Source: an uncultured Eubacteriales bacterium
Lineage (GTDB): Bacteria; Bacillota; Clostridia; Oscillospirales; CAG-272
Direction: 5' to 3'
DNA length: 64,000 nt
Assembly (NCBI GenBank): GCA_900546695.1
Contig: URDX01000005.1
Coordinates: forward strand, 1-64,000
Shown here: positions 16,098 to 24,657 of the stretch, piece by piece
How positions within the stretch are numbered: the stretch's first letter is position 1
How the letters are laid out: every line of letters begins with the position of its first letter
Made by a program: the position numbers and the translations under genes
Notes under the pieces: model-generated
The model's input: only the letters and a program-made list of their open reading frames with translations
What the model was told of the DNA's origin: nothing
Databases searched by the model: none

Positions 16098-17531
16098 ATG
16101 AAGAATATTTTCAAGAAAACAGAGGGCGAGCAGCGCCGTACACGTCTCGGCAGCTTCAGCCTTATCGGCGTTGCGGTTGCTATCGTTGTGGTGATAGTCG
16201 TTAACCTGCTCGTATCCTCCCTCCCCTCGCGCCTGACAAAATTCGATATGAGCGCGGAGGACCTGTACACCCTCTCTGAGGATACCGAAAAGCTCGTTGC
16301 GGACGTAGATGCCGATATAACCATGTATCAGCTGCTCGGTTCGTCCTCGTCTACCTACGGTGACATGATATGGGAGCTGCTGGGCAGATATGCGTCGATA
16401 AACTCGCACATAAAGGTCGAGCAGGTCGACGTTGCGCTCAACCCGACCTTCTATCAGGCCTACACCGATAAGGCCCCCTCGCAGAACAGCGTTATCGTAA
16501 GCTCTGCTCTCCGCTCAAAGGTGGTCGACTACTCCGATATAGTCGTGACCACCCAGACCCCCAACTATCAGACGATGTCCTACGACACGACCTATGAGTT
16601 TGCGGGTGAGGCGCAGATGACAAGCGCCATCGAATATGTAACGAGCGACAATCTTCCCGTCGTTTATCTGCTTAACGGAAACGGTGAGAGCAGTCTCTCC
16701 TCCGACTTTTCCTCCATTCTTGCGGACGACAACTTCCGCACAGAGCAGCTCTCGCTGATAACGGGCGACGGAAAGGTTCCGAGCGACGCATCCTGCGTTT
16801 TGATAAACGTTCCGCAGAACGACCTCTCGGAGGATGAGGTATCCGCGCTTGAGGAATATATCGACGGCGGCGGAAAGGTCATTATGCTGACCTATTATCC
16901 TTACTCGCTCGACAATCTGAACTCGCTCGGCGAACGCTACGGGCTCAGCCGTGTTCCCGGTCTGCTCGTTGAAGGCAGCGATAGCAACTACGCAAACGGC
17001 AAGCCCTACTATCTCCTGCCCACCATCGCAAGCACGGATATTTCCTCCATGCTCGCGTCGAGCAACGTATATATAATCGCTCCCGAGGCACACGGCATCA
17101 CGAAGGTCGACACCGACAAGAGCGTAACCGTCGATTCTCTGCTCTCCACCTCCGACAAGGCGTACAGCAAGACAAATCTCGAGACGCTGAGTAATGACAC
17201 CATCTATTCGGTGACCGACGATGATGTCGAAGGGCAGTTTATGGTAGGAGCAAGATCAACTCTCTCCGAGAGCGGCGGTCAGCTGATATGGTTCGGCTCG
17301 CCCTACATCGGCGAGAACTACTACGCAAATCTGCAGTATCTTATCGCAACCATGAACACCGTCTGCGAGAAGGAAGCATCTGTCACCATCGCGGCAAAGT
17401 CGCTGATGTCAGATTCGCTCGTCGTTCCCGACGGATCGAGCAGTTTTTGGCTTGCAATAATGTGCGTCGTTGTTCCCGTATCGGTCGCAGCAGGCGGACT
17501 CTGCATCTGGAACAGACGCAGAAAGCGCTGA
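16098..17531 (+). CDS. GldG-like ABC transporter auxiliary protein
   Basis: A 477-residue protein with an N-terminal membrane helix (about residues 22-42), a large extracytoplasmic domain, and a C-terminal helix (about 450-470) followed by a basic end. This is the layout of GldG/ABC_transp_aux proteins. The motif FDMSAEDLYTLSEDTEKL after the first helix is typical. The middle contains the glutamine-amidotransferase-like fold (VVYLLNGNGE, GGGKVIMLTYYPY). The ribosome site is AAGGAGG. It is directly followed by the DUF4340 gene (9-base gap). Confidence 0.88.
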   Translation: MKNIFKKTEGEQRRTRLGSFSLIGVAVAIVVVIVVNLLVSSLPSRLTKFDMSAEDLYTLSEDTEKLVADVDADITMYQLLGSSSSTYGDMIWELLGRYASINSHIKVEQVDVALNPTFYQAYTDKAPSQNSVIVSSALRSKVVDYSDIVVTTQTPNYQTMSYDTTYEFAGEAQMTSAIEYVTSDNLPVVYLLNGNGESSLSSDFSSILADDNFRTEQLSLITGDGKVPSDASCVLINVPQNDLSEDEVSALEEYIDGGGKVIMLTYYPYSLDNLNSLGERYGLSRVPGLLVEGSDSNYANGKPYYLLPTIASTDISSMLASSNVYIIAPEAHGITKVDTDKSVTVDSLLSTSDKAYSKTNLETLSNDTIYSVTDDDVEGQFMVGARSTLSESGGQLIWFGSPYIGENYYANLQYLIATMNTVCEKEASVTIAAKSLMSDSLVVPDGSSSFWLAIMCVVVPVSVAAGGLCIWNRRRKR

Positions 17532-17540
17532 GGCTGAGCT

Positions 17541-18632
17541 ATGGACGAAAAGAAGGTAACACCCGTTATAAGTGAAGAGAGCACCGCAGCACCCGACGCG
17601 GGCGAGCTGCGCAGGAAAAAGAAACGACAGAGACAGCTCGTTACGAGCATTCTGCTCGTCGTATTCGCTGCGGCTCTCGTCGCCGTATATTTCATCGTTG
17701 CGCCGCTGCTCGCCGACGACGGCAAGACCGACGGTGCAGACGAGACAACCCTAATCTCCGTCTCCGCACATCAGAGCTCCGAGGTGCTCTCGCTCTCCTT
17801 CCCGAGCAGCGAGGCATCGGAGGGCACGATAACGCTCACCCGCGGCTCGAGCTCCGCGGAGTGGGAGTATACACAGCGCCCGGGCTTCCCGCTCAGCGAC
17901 ACTAAGCTCTCGTCGCTTGCGTCGGCTGTCGCTTCTATCAGCGCGTCGCGCGAGATAACCGAGCCGGGAGACCTCTCGACATACGGTCTCGACGAGCCGT
18001 CGCTGACCGTCACCGTCGGCTACTCCGACGGCACGACCCGCAGCTACAGCATAGGCGACTACAACGAATATTCGAGCGTCTACTACATGCTGACCGACGG
18101 CAGCGGCACTGTATATACCGTCGACAGCTCGATAATACGCGCTTTCAGCGTATCCGAAGACGATATCATCTCGCTTGCGTCGCTCCCGACCGATATTACC
18201 TACACGGGCTATTCGGTGACCGCACCCGACGGCAGCGCCGATAACTATACCGGCGATATGCTCACCGACAGCTATGCAGAGCTGCTCGGAAAGCTCGAAC
18301 TGACCGGATGGGCGGCATACGACCCGAGCGACGAGCAGCTGTCTGAGATGGGGCTCGGCGACGGCGACGCTTACACCGTGACCGTCGACTACTCAAAAGA
18401 GGTACAGCTTGACGAGACGAATTCGGATTCCTCCGCAACATCGGTAACGACTACGGGAAGCTACTCGCTGCGCGTAGGCGGCAAGGTGCTCTCCGAGGAC
18501 GGCAGCGACACCACCTCCCAGCGCTATCTGCTCTACGGCGACGACGGAGTTGTTTATAAGGCGGATTCCTCGGTGCTCGATGCTCTTATCAGCGGCGTTG
18601 CACCCGCGAGTGAAACTACTGCGGCAGAATAA
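17541..18632 (+). CDS. DUF4340 domain protein
   Basis: A 363-residue protein with a basic cytoplasmic N-terminus, one membrane helix (about residues 35-57), and an external part containing the DUF4340 domain. Typical stretches are WEYTQRPGFPLSDTKLSSLA, YGLDEPSLTVTVGYSDGT and YYMLTDGSGTVYTVDSS. DUF4340 proteins usually accompany GldG-type ABC operons and are presumed to work with them outside the membrane. The external region is rich in Ser, Thr and Asp. A very strong hairpin follows the stop. Confidence 0.9.
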   Translation: MDEKKVTPVISEESTAAPDAGELRRKKKRQRQLVTSILLVVFAAALVAVYFIVAPLLADDGKTDGADETTLISVSAHQSSEVLSLSFPSSEASEGTITLTRGSSSAEWEYTQRPGFPLSDTKLSSLASAVASISASREITEPGDLSTYGLDEPSLTVTVGYSDGTTRSYSIGDYNEYSSVYYMLTDGSGTVYTVDSSIIRAFSVSEDDIISLASLPTDITYTGYSVTAPDGSADNYTGDMLTDSYAELLGKLELTGWAAYDPSDEQLSEMGLGDGDAYTVTVDYSKEVQLDETNSDSSATSVTTTGSYSLRVGGKVLSEDGSDTTSQRYLLYGDDGVVYKADSSVLDALISGVAPASETTAAE

Positions 18633-18677
18633 TGCGCGGCACAGCAAAACGATAAGGCAATAACATGCATTTAACGC

Positions 18678-18718
18678 ACAAGTGGGCGGCAGCCGAATAT
18701 CGGCTGCCGCCCACTTGT
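18678..18718 (+). terminator. 19-bp perfect hairpin ending the Gld-type operon
   Basis: The arms 18678-18696 and 18700-18718 pair perfectly over 19 bp with an ATA loop. The downstream T-run is poor, so it may act as an RNA-stabilising end or with a protein factor. Confidence 0.7.
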
Positions 18719-18895
18719 ATGTTAAGCACTGTAGGTACACTCTTCCATGCGCAATAAGTCGTGGTATACGTCTGTCACTTAGTCTTTTATTTAATAATAT
18801 AATAATACCCTGCGCGGTCGGTCAATACGACTCTGCGTCGGACGCGTATTCATACCACTCAAACCGCTTTAGCGGCGAACTGACTGCTATAAAAG

Positions 18896-18931
18896 AAAAA
18901 CGACGGCTTTCTATCGAAAATCGTCGTTTTT
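18896..18931 (-). terminator. Terminator of the tRNA gene
   Basis: AAAAACGACG (18896-18905) pairs with CGTCGTTTTT (18922-18931). On the minus strand the stem starts right at the CCA end of the tRNA and ends in a T-rich tract. Confidence 0.85.
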
Positions 18932-19007
18932 GGTGGGCCATCAAGGACTCGAACCTTGGACCGACCGGTTATGAGCCGGTAGCTCTAACCAACTGAGCTA
19001 ATGGCCC
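18931..19007 (-). tRNA. tRNA with CAU anticodon (Ile2 or elongator Met), CCA encoded
   Basis: The cloverleaf is complete: acceptor GGGCCAT/ATGGCCC, a D arm with AGCTCAGTTGGTTAGAGC, an anticodon stem ACCGG/CCGGT around the loop CTCATAA, and a T arm with GGTTCGAGTCC. CCA is encoded at 18933-18931. The CAU anticodon fits elongator tRNA-Met or tRNA-Ile2, whose C34 is changed to lysidine by TilS. From memory the body resembles Bacillus tRNA-Ile2 more than its elongator Met. It is not the initiator type judged by its paired first acceptor base. Confidence 0.95.
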
Positions 19008-19063
19008 GAATATCGGGAATCGTGCAGCGGCAGCAGCGTCATTATTCTCTGCACAACACATTA

Positions 19064-19072
19064 ATTATATCA
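19064..19072 (-). promoter_or_regulatory. Extended -10 promoter of the tRNA gene
   Basis: TGATATAAT on the minus strand lies about 57-65 bases upstream of the tRNA. No good -35 box is present. The rest of the spacer, 19073-19323, shows no supported gene; small basic frames there lack ribosome sites. Confidence 0.5.
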
Positions 19073-19323
19073 CTTTGTTATTAACATAGTTTGATACAAA
19101 AGTATACAAATTGTTAATTGCACTATGCATCAAACAGGCAAATAAAAGTCAGCAAACGCATGCAGCGACGGTGCGACACGGTGCGGTACGAAGGTAACGC
19201 CGCACGCAGTGCAAAGAGGACGGTGCCGGAACCGGACAGCGTGCGGCGCAAACGCAAAGCTATGACGCATAACATGCATAAAAATCATGCTCCGCACACA
19301 AAAAAGCGGTAATGCTCCCCGTC

Positions 19324-20163
19324 TCAGAAGCCGACGCGGTCGAGCGGTACGGTAAATGCCTCAAGCATATTCTCCATAAACCAATCAAGCTCGGGCATAT
19401 TCATCTGTTCGAGCTTTTGTCTTGTGGATGCTGCAGCATCTTCAAACTCGGTATTACCCGCGCCGAGCTCGCCCAGACACTTTATGTATGCCGAAAGACT
19501 GTCTGCTGCTTTTACTATCCTGCCAAGCGATGCATCTGCCGCGGCTTGAGCATCAATCGCGGGCTGTGCATCGACCGCAGACTGTGCATCGACCGCAGAC
19601 TGTGCATCAACCACTGTTTGAGCATTTACCGAGGTCCGGTCTTTGACAGTATTACGTGCATCGGCGCTTCCGTCAGCCGAAGTTTCTCCGCCTGTCGAGT
19701 CTCCGTCAATTATACCCCTGACAGCGTCGGGCGTGATGAGATCGTCGTCGACCGCAGTGTGCTTGTTTGCGGCAGCCGTGCCGACCGTACTCTCTCCGTG
19801 ACCGCATATTATCGGCTCATACACATGCCGCAGCTCGTCGGGCAGCGTCGTACAGAGTCTGCGCGCCGCCTCCGACTCTATACGCTTGTAGCTCTCTCGT
19901 ATCTCGGGGGTATAGTACTTAACGGGGGTAGGCATATCGCCCGTGTAGACCTCAGTCGCGTCGTGAAAGAGCGCGAGCGTGGCCGCACGGTCGGCGTTAT
20001 ACTGCCTGCCGAAAAGCTCGTTTCCTATAGAAGCAAGCGCGTGCGCGAGCATTGCAGTCTCCGCTGCGTGCTCCTCAAGCGTCTCCTCGCGCGTGTTGCG
20101 CATGAGCCCCCATCTCTTTATATAGCGTTGACGAAAAAGAATCGCAAAAAAACTGTTATTCAT
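19324..20163 (-). CDS. HD-domain 5'-deoxynucleotidase (YfbR-like) with internal repeat insertion
   Basis: YfbR-type enzymes remove phosphate from deoxynucleoside 5'-monophosphates. Metal-binding HD residues are visible: H32 in EEHAAETAMLAHAL and H67-D68 in LFHDATEVYTGDMPTPVKYY. The distal conserved stretch is VKAADSLSAYIKCLGELGAGN. The usual length is about 195; this one has 279. The extra residues, about 120-215, interrupt the fold between PII and RIVKAAD and are Asp/Ala/Thr-rich, with about six copies of a six-residue unit (DAQSAV type). The start is preceded by a TTGCAT/TAAAAT promoter. The catalytic residues are intact, so the enzyme may still be active. Confidence 0.88.
   Translation of the reverse strand: MNNSFFAILFRQRYIKRWGLMRNTREETLEEHAAETAMLAHALASIGNELFGRQYNADRAATLALFHDATEVYTGDMPTPVKYYTPEIRESYKRIESEAARRLCTTLPDELRHVYEPIICGHGESTVGTAAANKHTAVDDDLITPDAVRGIIDGDSTGGETSADGSADARNTVKDRTSVNAQTVVDAQSAVDAQSAVDAQPAIDAQAAADASLGRIVKAADSLSAYIKCLGELGAGNTEFEDAAASTRQKLEQMNMPELDWFMENMLEAFTVPLDRVGF
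19529..19636. repeat. Intragenic 18-bp tandem repeat inside the HD gene
   Basis: Six contiguous 18-bp units (19529, 19547, 19565, 19583, 19601, 19619). The units at 19565 and 19583 are identical (TGTGCATCGACCGCAGAC) and the others diverge. The unit is a multiple of three, so the reading frame is kept and a six-residue peptide is repeated. Confidence 0.85.
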
Positions 20164-20194
20164 ATTTACCTCGCAGCGTTGCTGTTATAGGATT

Positions 20195-20223
20195 ATTTTA
20201 TCACAAAACTCGCAATCATGCAA
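20195..20223 (-). promoter_or_regulatory. Sigma-A promoter of the HD nucleotidase gene
   Basis: On the minus strand, TTGCAT (20223-20218) and TAAAAT (20200-20195) are spaced by 17 bp. Confidence 0.65.
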
Positions 20224-20315
20224 TCATAATTTTTCGGTGGATGCTGCGGAAAGTAAAATCACGGACAAACCCGTTTGAGCCACAGGCGCAGCCCGAGATT
20301 TTATATTGCCTAAAA

Positions 20316-20349
20316 ATCAGAGCCGCCGAAACGCAGGTCTCGGCAGCTC
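20316..20349 (-). terminator. Terminator of the dockerin-protein gene
   Basis: GAGC-GCCGA pairs with TCGGC-GCTC across one mismatch (20320-20349). On the minus strand it is followed by a T-rich stretch. Confidence 0.65.
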
Positions 20350-20375
20350 CGATACAATGTTCAATTATGTTTCCG

Positions 20376-21593
20376 TCAGCCCGCTATCATCTTCATAAGA
20401 CGTACAAGGTCGATGGTGGTTACATTTCCGTCGCCGTTGAGGTCGGGAGCGGTCGCATTTATGCCCTCGCCTTTAGCAGCTATATGCTTCATGAGACGAA
20501 TCAGGTCCTTTGTGTCGAGTCTGCCGTCTCCGTTGATATCACCGTTTACACCGTCGGCGGTGCAGAGCACGAAATAATAGGACTTAAAGTCTATCTTAGC
20601 CGTTGCGGTGCGTGCCTCTGTGTCAACGGTAACGGGCAGATCTACGGCGCTGCCGTTAGCGGGAGAGATGGTAAAGAGCTTAAGTCCGTCAAGCGGAAGC
20701 GACTCGGGAACGGTGAAGGTCACCTCGACCTCGCCGCTGCATACTGCGGGCGCACCGTCGACCTTTGCGCTTATGCCGTAGACCTCTATGCTCTCGGACA
20801 GTCCGCGGATGGCGCTCTTGAATGCCTCGACATCGTAATCATCGGGCTTTACTGCGGTAACCTCGGTGCCTACGGGAAGCTGATCATCGCCTATCTCGAA
20901 GGAAACGCCGTCAACGGCATTAATGATGATATTCTTAGGCTCCTCATAGGGCAGGAATTTCGGGTCCTCGGGGAGCTTATTGACCTGCTGACCGCCGTTG
21001 ACCTTCAGGAGCGGTTCGTCGATTGTGACGTTAAGCATGTAGTAGTTTTCCTCCCAGACGATATAATAATCGTTCTCGGTCTCTACAAAGTCGCCGCTTT
21101 GGAAATAGACATCATAGCTGCCGTCATCGCACGGTACATAGCCATTCTGACGGTAAGGTACTCCGCCCTTACCGATCAGCTGATAGATAAATCTGTCATT
21201 TGCGGCATCGTAGGTAAGCTGCGGATACTGATCGGTATCGCGCTCTATCATCTCGCGGAGCGTACCCTCAAAATCGAACAGGCGGTGTGCGATTGCCTCG
21301 AACTTATCGGCAGGGAAAGAATAGCACATACCATCCTTATCCTCCTTGAACACGCCGCTTTCAAGCGTACCGCAGAGGAAGTCGTCGCCCTCGACAGCGG
21401 AATACTGTCTTTCGACCCAATAGCCGATATCACTCGGGTTAATTCCGGCACTAGCGCCGAAGTTCATAACGTATGCCTGAAGGAGATCGAATTTCTGAAA
21501 AAGATTCTCCTCAGCGCCGACCGAAAATACGCATGCGGTCACAAGCGACAGCGCGGTCAGTGCAGCAAGAATAAATGATAATGCTCTTTTCAT
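20376..21593 (-). CDS. Secreted protein with C-terminal type I dockerin
   Basis: A 405-residue protein with a signal peptide (MKRALSFILAALTALSLVTA) and a mature part of unknown fold. The C-terminus is a type I dockerin with two calcium-binding repeats: GDINGDGRLDTKDLIRLMKH and PDLNGDGNVTTIDLVRLMKM. Dockerins plug secreted proteins into cohesin-bearing scaffolds. The middle (about 40-200) has aromatic and acidic stretches but no enzyme motif I can name. Residues about 245-340 look like a beta-rich domain. No scaffold or cohesin gene is in the window. A perfect sigma-A promoter lies upstream. Confidence 0.9.
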   Translation of the reverse strand: MKRALSFILAALTALSLVTACVFSVGAEENLFQKFDLLQAYVMNFGASAGINPSDIGYWVERQYSAVEGDDFLCGTLESGVFKEDKDGMCYSFPADKFEAIAHRLFDFEGTLREMIERDTDQYPQLTYDAANDRFIYQLIGKGGVPYRQNGYVPCDDGSYDVYFQSGDFVETENDYYIVWEENYYMLNVTIDEPLLKVNGGQQVNKLPEDPKFLPYEEPKNIIINAVDGVSFEIGDDQLPVGTEVTAVKPDDYDVEAFKSAIRGLSESIEVYGISAKVDGAPAVCSGEVEVTFTVPESLPLDGLKLFTISPANGSAVDLPVTVDTEARTATAKIDFKSYYFVLCTADGVNGDINGDGRLDTKDLIRLMKHIAAKGEGINATAPDLNGDGNVTTIDLVRLMKMIAG

Positions 21594-21629
21594 GTGATGT
21601 CCTTTCTTTTATATACAAAATGTGACATC

Positions 21630-21658
21630 ATTATACTACGTCAGACGCAATCTGTCAA
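21630..21658 (-). promoter_or_regulatory. Sigma-A promoter of the dockerin-protein gene
   Basis: On the minus strand, consensus TTGACA (21658-21653) and TATAAT (21635-21630) are exactly 17 bp apart, among the best promoters in the window. Confidence 0.92.
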
Positions 21659-21814
21659 CACTTGGATAGCGAAACGGCGATATGTTTTTATTCTGCTCGG
21701 CAGATACGGAAAAAACGTCGCACCGACGCGGGGAAAAATGACGCATTTCCCGTCACACCTACGCATCTCCGCCGTGCTTACACTTCTCGGGCACACCGCG
21801 TTTTTCGGAAATGC

Positions 21815-23203
21815 TCACGCCTTATTTTTGTCCGCAAAGACTTTGAGTAGGTCGTATATTCCACCGACGGGATAGAGCTCCACATCGCCATCCGCATGCG
21901 CCTTTTTGACGCTCAGACGCGGCAGAACGACCTTATCAAAGCCGAGGCGGCGCGCCTCACCGACGCGGGCATCTACATCCGAGATACCTCTGCACTCTCC
22001 GCTCAGACCGATCTCACCCATCGCAATCAGCCTGTCGTCGACTGGAATATCACGCATACATGAGATGAGCGCAAGGCAGATGGCGGTATCCGCCGACGGC
22101 TCGTCTATATGCAGACCGCCGACGACGTTGATATAGACATCATACTTTGAAAAAGGAATTCCAAGCCGCTTTTCGAGCACGGCGAGCAGCAGATACAGCC
22201 GCGAATAGTCGATACCGTTGCTTGTCCTGCGCGGCACAGAAAAGACGGTCGGGGCAGCGAGCGCCTGAACCTCTGCGATTATCGGCCGCGTACCCTCGAT
22301 TATGCAGACGGCGCAGTTGCCCGGCATGCCCGTCGGTCTGCCCTCAAGCATTGCCGCGGAGGGGTTCGGCACCTCTATGAGTCCCTGCGCGGTCATCTCG
22401 AATACGCCTATCTCGTTTGTCGAGCCGAAACGGTTCTTAGCCGCACGGATAACGCGGTATGCCATCTGCTTTTCGCCATCAAAGCAGAGCACGGCATCCA
22501 CCATATGCTCGAGCACCTTAGGTCCCGCGATGCTGCCCTCTTTGTTGACGTGACCGACAAGGATTATCGAGGTATCGCTCGATTTTGCATAAGCGATAAG
22601 CGCCGCTGCCGTCTCGCGCACCTGCGTGACGCTGCCCGACGACGAGCTGACGCGGTCGGAATATACCGTCTGAATGGAGTCGACTATGAGTATATCGGGC
22701 TTTATCCGCCCCGCTTCCTCTATTATCTTCTCAACGCACGGATCGGTGTAGATATAAAGCTCTTCCCCCACAGTGCCGAGACGCTGCGCGCGCAGCTTTA
22801 TCTGACCGCGCGATTCCTCGCCCGATATGTAGAGCACACGCCTGTTGCGACAGAGGATATCGGATATCTGCAGCAGCAGAGTCGATTTTCCGATGCCCGG
22901 CTCGCCCGTAAGCAGCACAACAGAGCCGCTGACTATACCGCCGCCGAGAACGCGGTCGAGCTCGCCCATGCCCGTAGCCGTACGCATGAATTCGGGAACG
23001 GTAAGCTCTGACAGACGCTCCGCGCCGCGCTCGTCGGTCGCGAGCAAGCCCGTTCTGCGGCGGGGGGCAGCGGCGGGGGCGGCGGTCTCCTCGACCGATT
23101 CCTCCATCGTGTTCCACGAGCCGCAGCCGGGACATTTTCCGAGCCATTTTGCGCTTTTATACGAGCATTCGGAGCATATATAGACCGTTTTCGGACCCTT
23201 CAT
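21815..23203 (-). CDS. radA: DNA repair protein RadA (Sms)
   Basis: RadA is a RecA-like helicase that promotes branch migration in recombinational repair and transformation. The zinc finger has C10, C13, C24 and C27. Walker A is GEPGIGKST (100-108). The RadA-specific KNRFG motif follows in the ATPase core. The C-terminal Lon-protease-like domain is present (GIDYSRLYLLLAVLEKRLGI, DEPSADTAICLALISC). At 462 residues it is full length. The ribosome site AGAGGAAATTT is clear. It lies downstream of cwlD (73-base gap) and may be co-transcribed. Confidence 0.95.
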   Translation of the reverse strand: MKGPKTVYICSECSYKSAKWLGKCPGCGSWNTMEESVEETAAPAAAPRRRTGLLATDERGAERLSELTVPEFMRTATGMGELDRVLGGGIVSGSVVLLTGEPGIGKSTLLLQISDILCRNRRVLYISGEESRGQIKLRAQRLGTVGEELYIYTDPCVEKIIEEAGRIKPDILIVDSIQTVYSDRVSSSSGSVTQVRETAAALIAYAKSSDTSIILVGHVNKEGSIAGPKVLEHMVDAVLCFDGEKQMAYRVIRAAKNRFGSTNEIGVFEMTAQGLIEVPNPSAAMLEGRPTGMPGNCAVCIIEGTRPIIAEVQALAAPTVFSVPRRTSNGIDYSRLYLLLAVLEKRLGIPFSKYDVYINVVGGLHIDEPSADTAICLALISCMRDIPVDDRLIAMGEIGLSGECRGISDVDARVGEARRLGFDKVVLPRLSVKKAHADGDVELYPVGGIYDLLKVFADKNKA

Positions 23204-23276
23204 CTAAATTTCCTCTTTCACAGCATTATTTCGTTACGGCTGCGCCGCACGAATTTCACTTCCTATAATAATACAT

Positions 23277-24020
23277 TCATCCCGCTTTGTCAAGATAATC
23301 GAGCAGCGACGAAGAGATGACGAGCGCGAGCGCCTGACGGTATTCGGCGCGGGAGAGCATCGCAGCCTCACCCGCATTTGAGAGAAAGCCGCACTCGACA
23401 AGCACGGCGGGCGAGCGGATACGGTCGAGAACGTAGATGTTGCTGCCCGCTTCCTTAAGCGGGCGCTCGTTCCACGGCTGCAGCTGTGCTCTGACGCCGT
23501 CGCGTATCGCGGAGGCGATGCTGCGGCTCTCGAGGTGATTGGGCGAATAGTAGAGCTGCACCCCGCGAACCGATTCCGAGGGGAATTTATTCATATGTAT
23601 GCTGACAAAAAGCGCGTCGGGATTTGCGTTTGCTATCTCGGTACGCGCACGCAGGTCGCCCGATTTTGCGCTCGGCGCTCCCTCCCATGTCAGCATGCTG
23701 TCGTCGCTGCGGGTCATTATTACGTCGTAGCCCGCGGCGCACAGCATGTCGCGCAGCGCAAGCGACAGCTCGAGATTAAGCTCCTTTTCGAGCAGTCCCG
23801 ATGCGGAGACCGCGCCGCCGTCCCCGCCGCCGTGCCCCGCGTCTACGATTATCTTCTGCCGCCCCGGATTATACGCCGCCTGCGGATCGGGCTGCGGCTG
23901 TATCAGCTGAAACACGCCGTAGAGCAAGACCGCCGCGCAGATGAGCAGCAGTAGAAAGAAAAAATATTTCGCGGCATACCATACGGCACGCTTTGTGGCA
24001 CACTCTGTCAATAGTATCAC
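23277..24020 (-). CDS. cwlD: N-acetylmuramoyl-L-alanine amidase, CwlD-like
   Basis: An Amidase_3 zinc enzyme cutting the bond between MurNAc and the peptide stem. CwlD acts with PdaA to make muramic-delta-lactam in spore cortex. The order fits CwlD: an N-terminal membrane helix (about residues 16-38), then IIVDAGHGGGDGGAV, MTRSDDSML, VSIHMNKFPSESVRGVQ, and LVECGFLSN with the catalytic Glu. Length 247 agrees. The start is not ATG: GTG at 24020 or TTG at 24011. The symbol is given because of the family, size and helix; another amidase of the same family cannot be excluded. Confidence 0.82.
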   Translation of the reverse strand: MILLTECATKRAVWYAAKYFFFLLLLICAAVLLYGVFQLIQPQPDPQAAYNPGRQKIIVDAGHGGGDGGAVSASGLLEKELNLELSLALRDMLCAAGYDVIMTRSDDSMLTWEGAPSAKSGDLRARTEIANANPDALFVSIHMNKFPSESVRGVQLYYSPNHLESRSIASAIRDGVRAQLQPWNERPLKEAGSNIYVLDRIRSPAVLVECGFLSNAGEAAMLSRAEYRQALALVISSSLLDYLDKAG

Positions 24021-24657
24021 CCGCCGTTTTCTTTTTTGTCAGGCGACGGCGACACGGTGTCACGCCGCCCGAATTATTACATCTATATGTCGTCGCACAC
24101 GCAACTATTACGGTAACGGGACATTACGGCGGCGGGTGGATATGGACGGAACGGAAAGAAAGAAACGGCGGACGGCGGCTGCGGAGGAGGCAACTGCGGT
24201 GGCTGCGACAGACAGTAGACGAGATTGCGGTCGACGAGAAGGCGATAGGCCGCATATTTTTTTGAAAAAAACGAAAAATTTGCTTTTTACCCATTAACTT
24301 CGAGTAAACTACAAAATATAACATAGAGATGAGCGAAATGCAAAATTGAAAAAGCGCCTGCAAGAAAAGACGCAAGCCGAAAAAGCCCCTGCAAAACAGA
24401 GGAAAAAAGCTCTGCGGAGTTCGACACGCAGCAGTAAGTACGGCACAGCCGAAAAGCCGATACAACTTCGCTGTGTTGCACGGCGGCATGAGCACAAATA
24501 ACAAACAAATAACAAAAACGCCTATCGGCTCATCGCAGAATGCGGCGGGTCGGCAGGCGATTTTTGCGTCTGTATAATGCGCTTGGGCATTATTCTTTCT
24601 TTTGCAGTTGTTTTAAACGTTATTATTTTGCGTTTTTTACACGTGCGATGCGGCTGT
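24021..24657. other. 637-bp region without a supported gene
   Basis: Short frames on both strands are basic or Cys-rich without ribosome sites. A near-direct repeat (CCTGCAA preceded by AAAAAGC) occurs at about 24349 and 24379. The segment 24160-24230 is GGC/TGC-rich. I see no promoter, hairpin or RNA gene I can support. Confidence 0.5.

Noticed and set aside
19118..19312. 64-codon basic plus-strand frame near the tRNA
   Set aside because: Arg/Lys-rich random-looking content without a ribosome site or promoter.
20241..21578. 445-codon plus-strand frame opposite the dockerin gene
   Set aside because: The minus strand has a signal peptide, dockerin repeats, a promoter and a terminator; the plus frame has none.
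24118..24220. Cys/Gly-rich peptide reading (GGCGGGNCGGC) on the plus strand
   Set aside because: The frame has no ATG, GTG or TTG start between the upstream stop and the cysteines; it comes from GGC/TGC-rich DNA.
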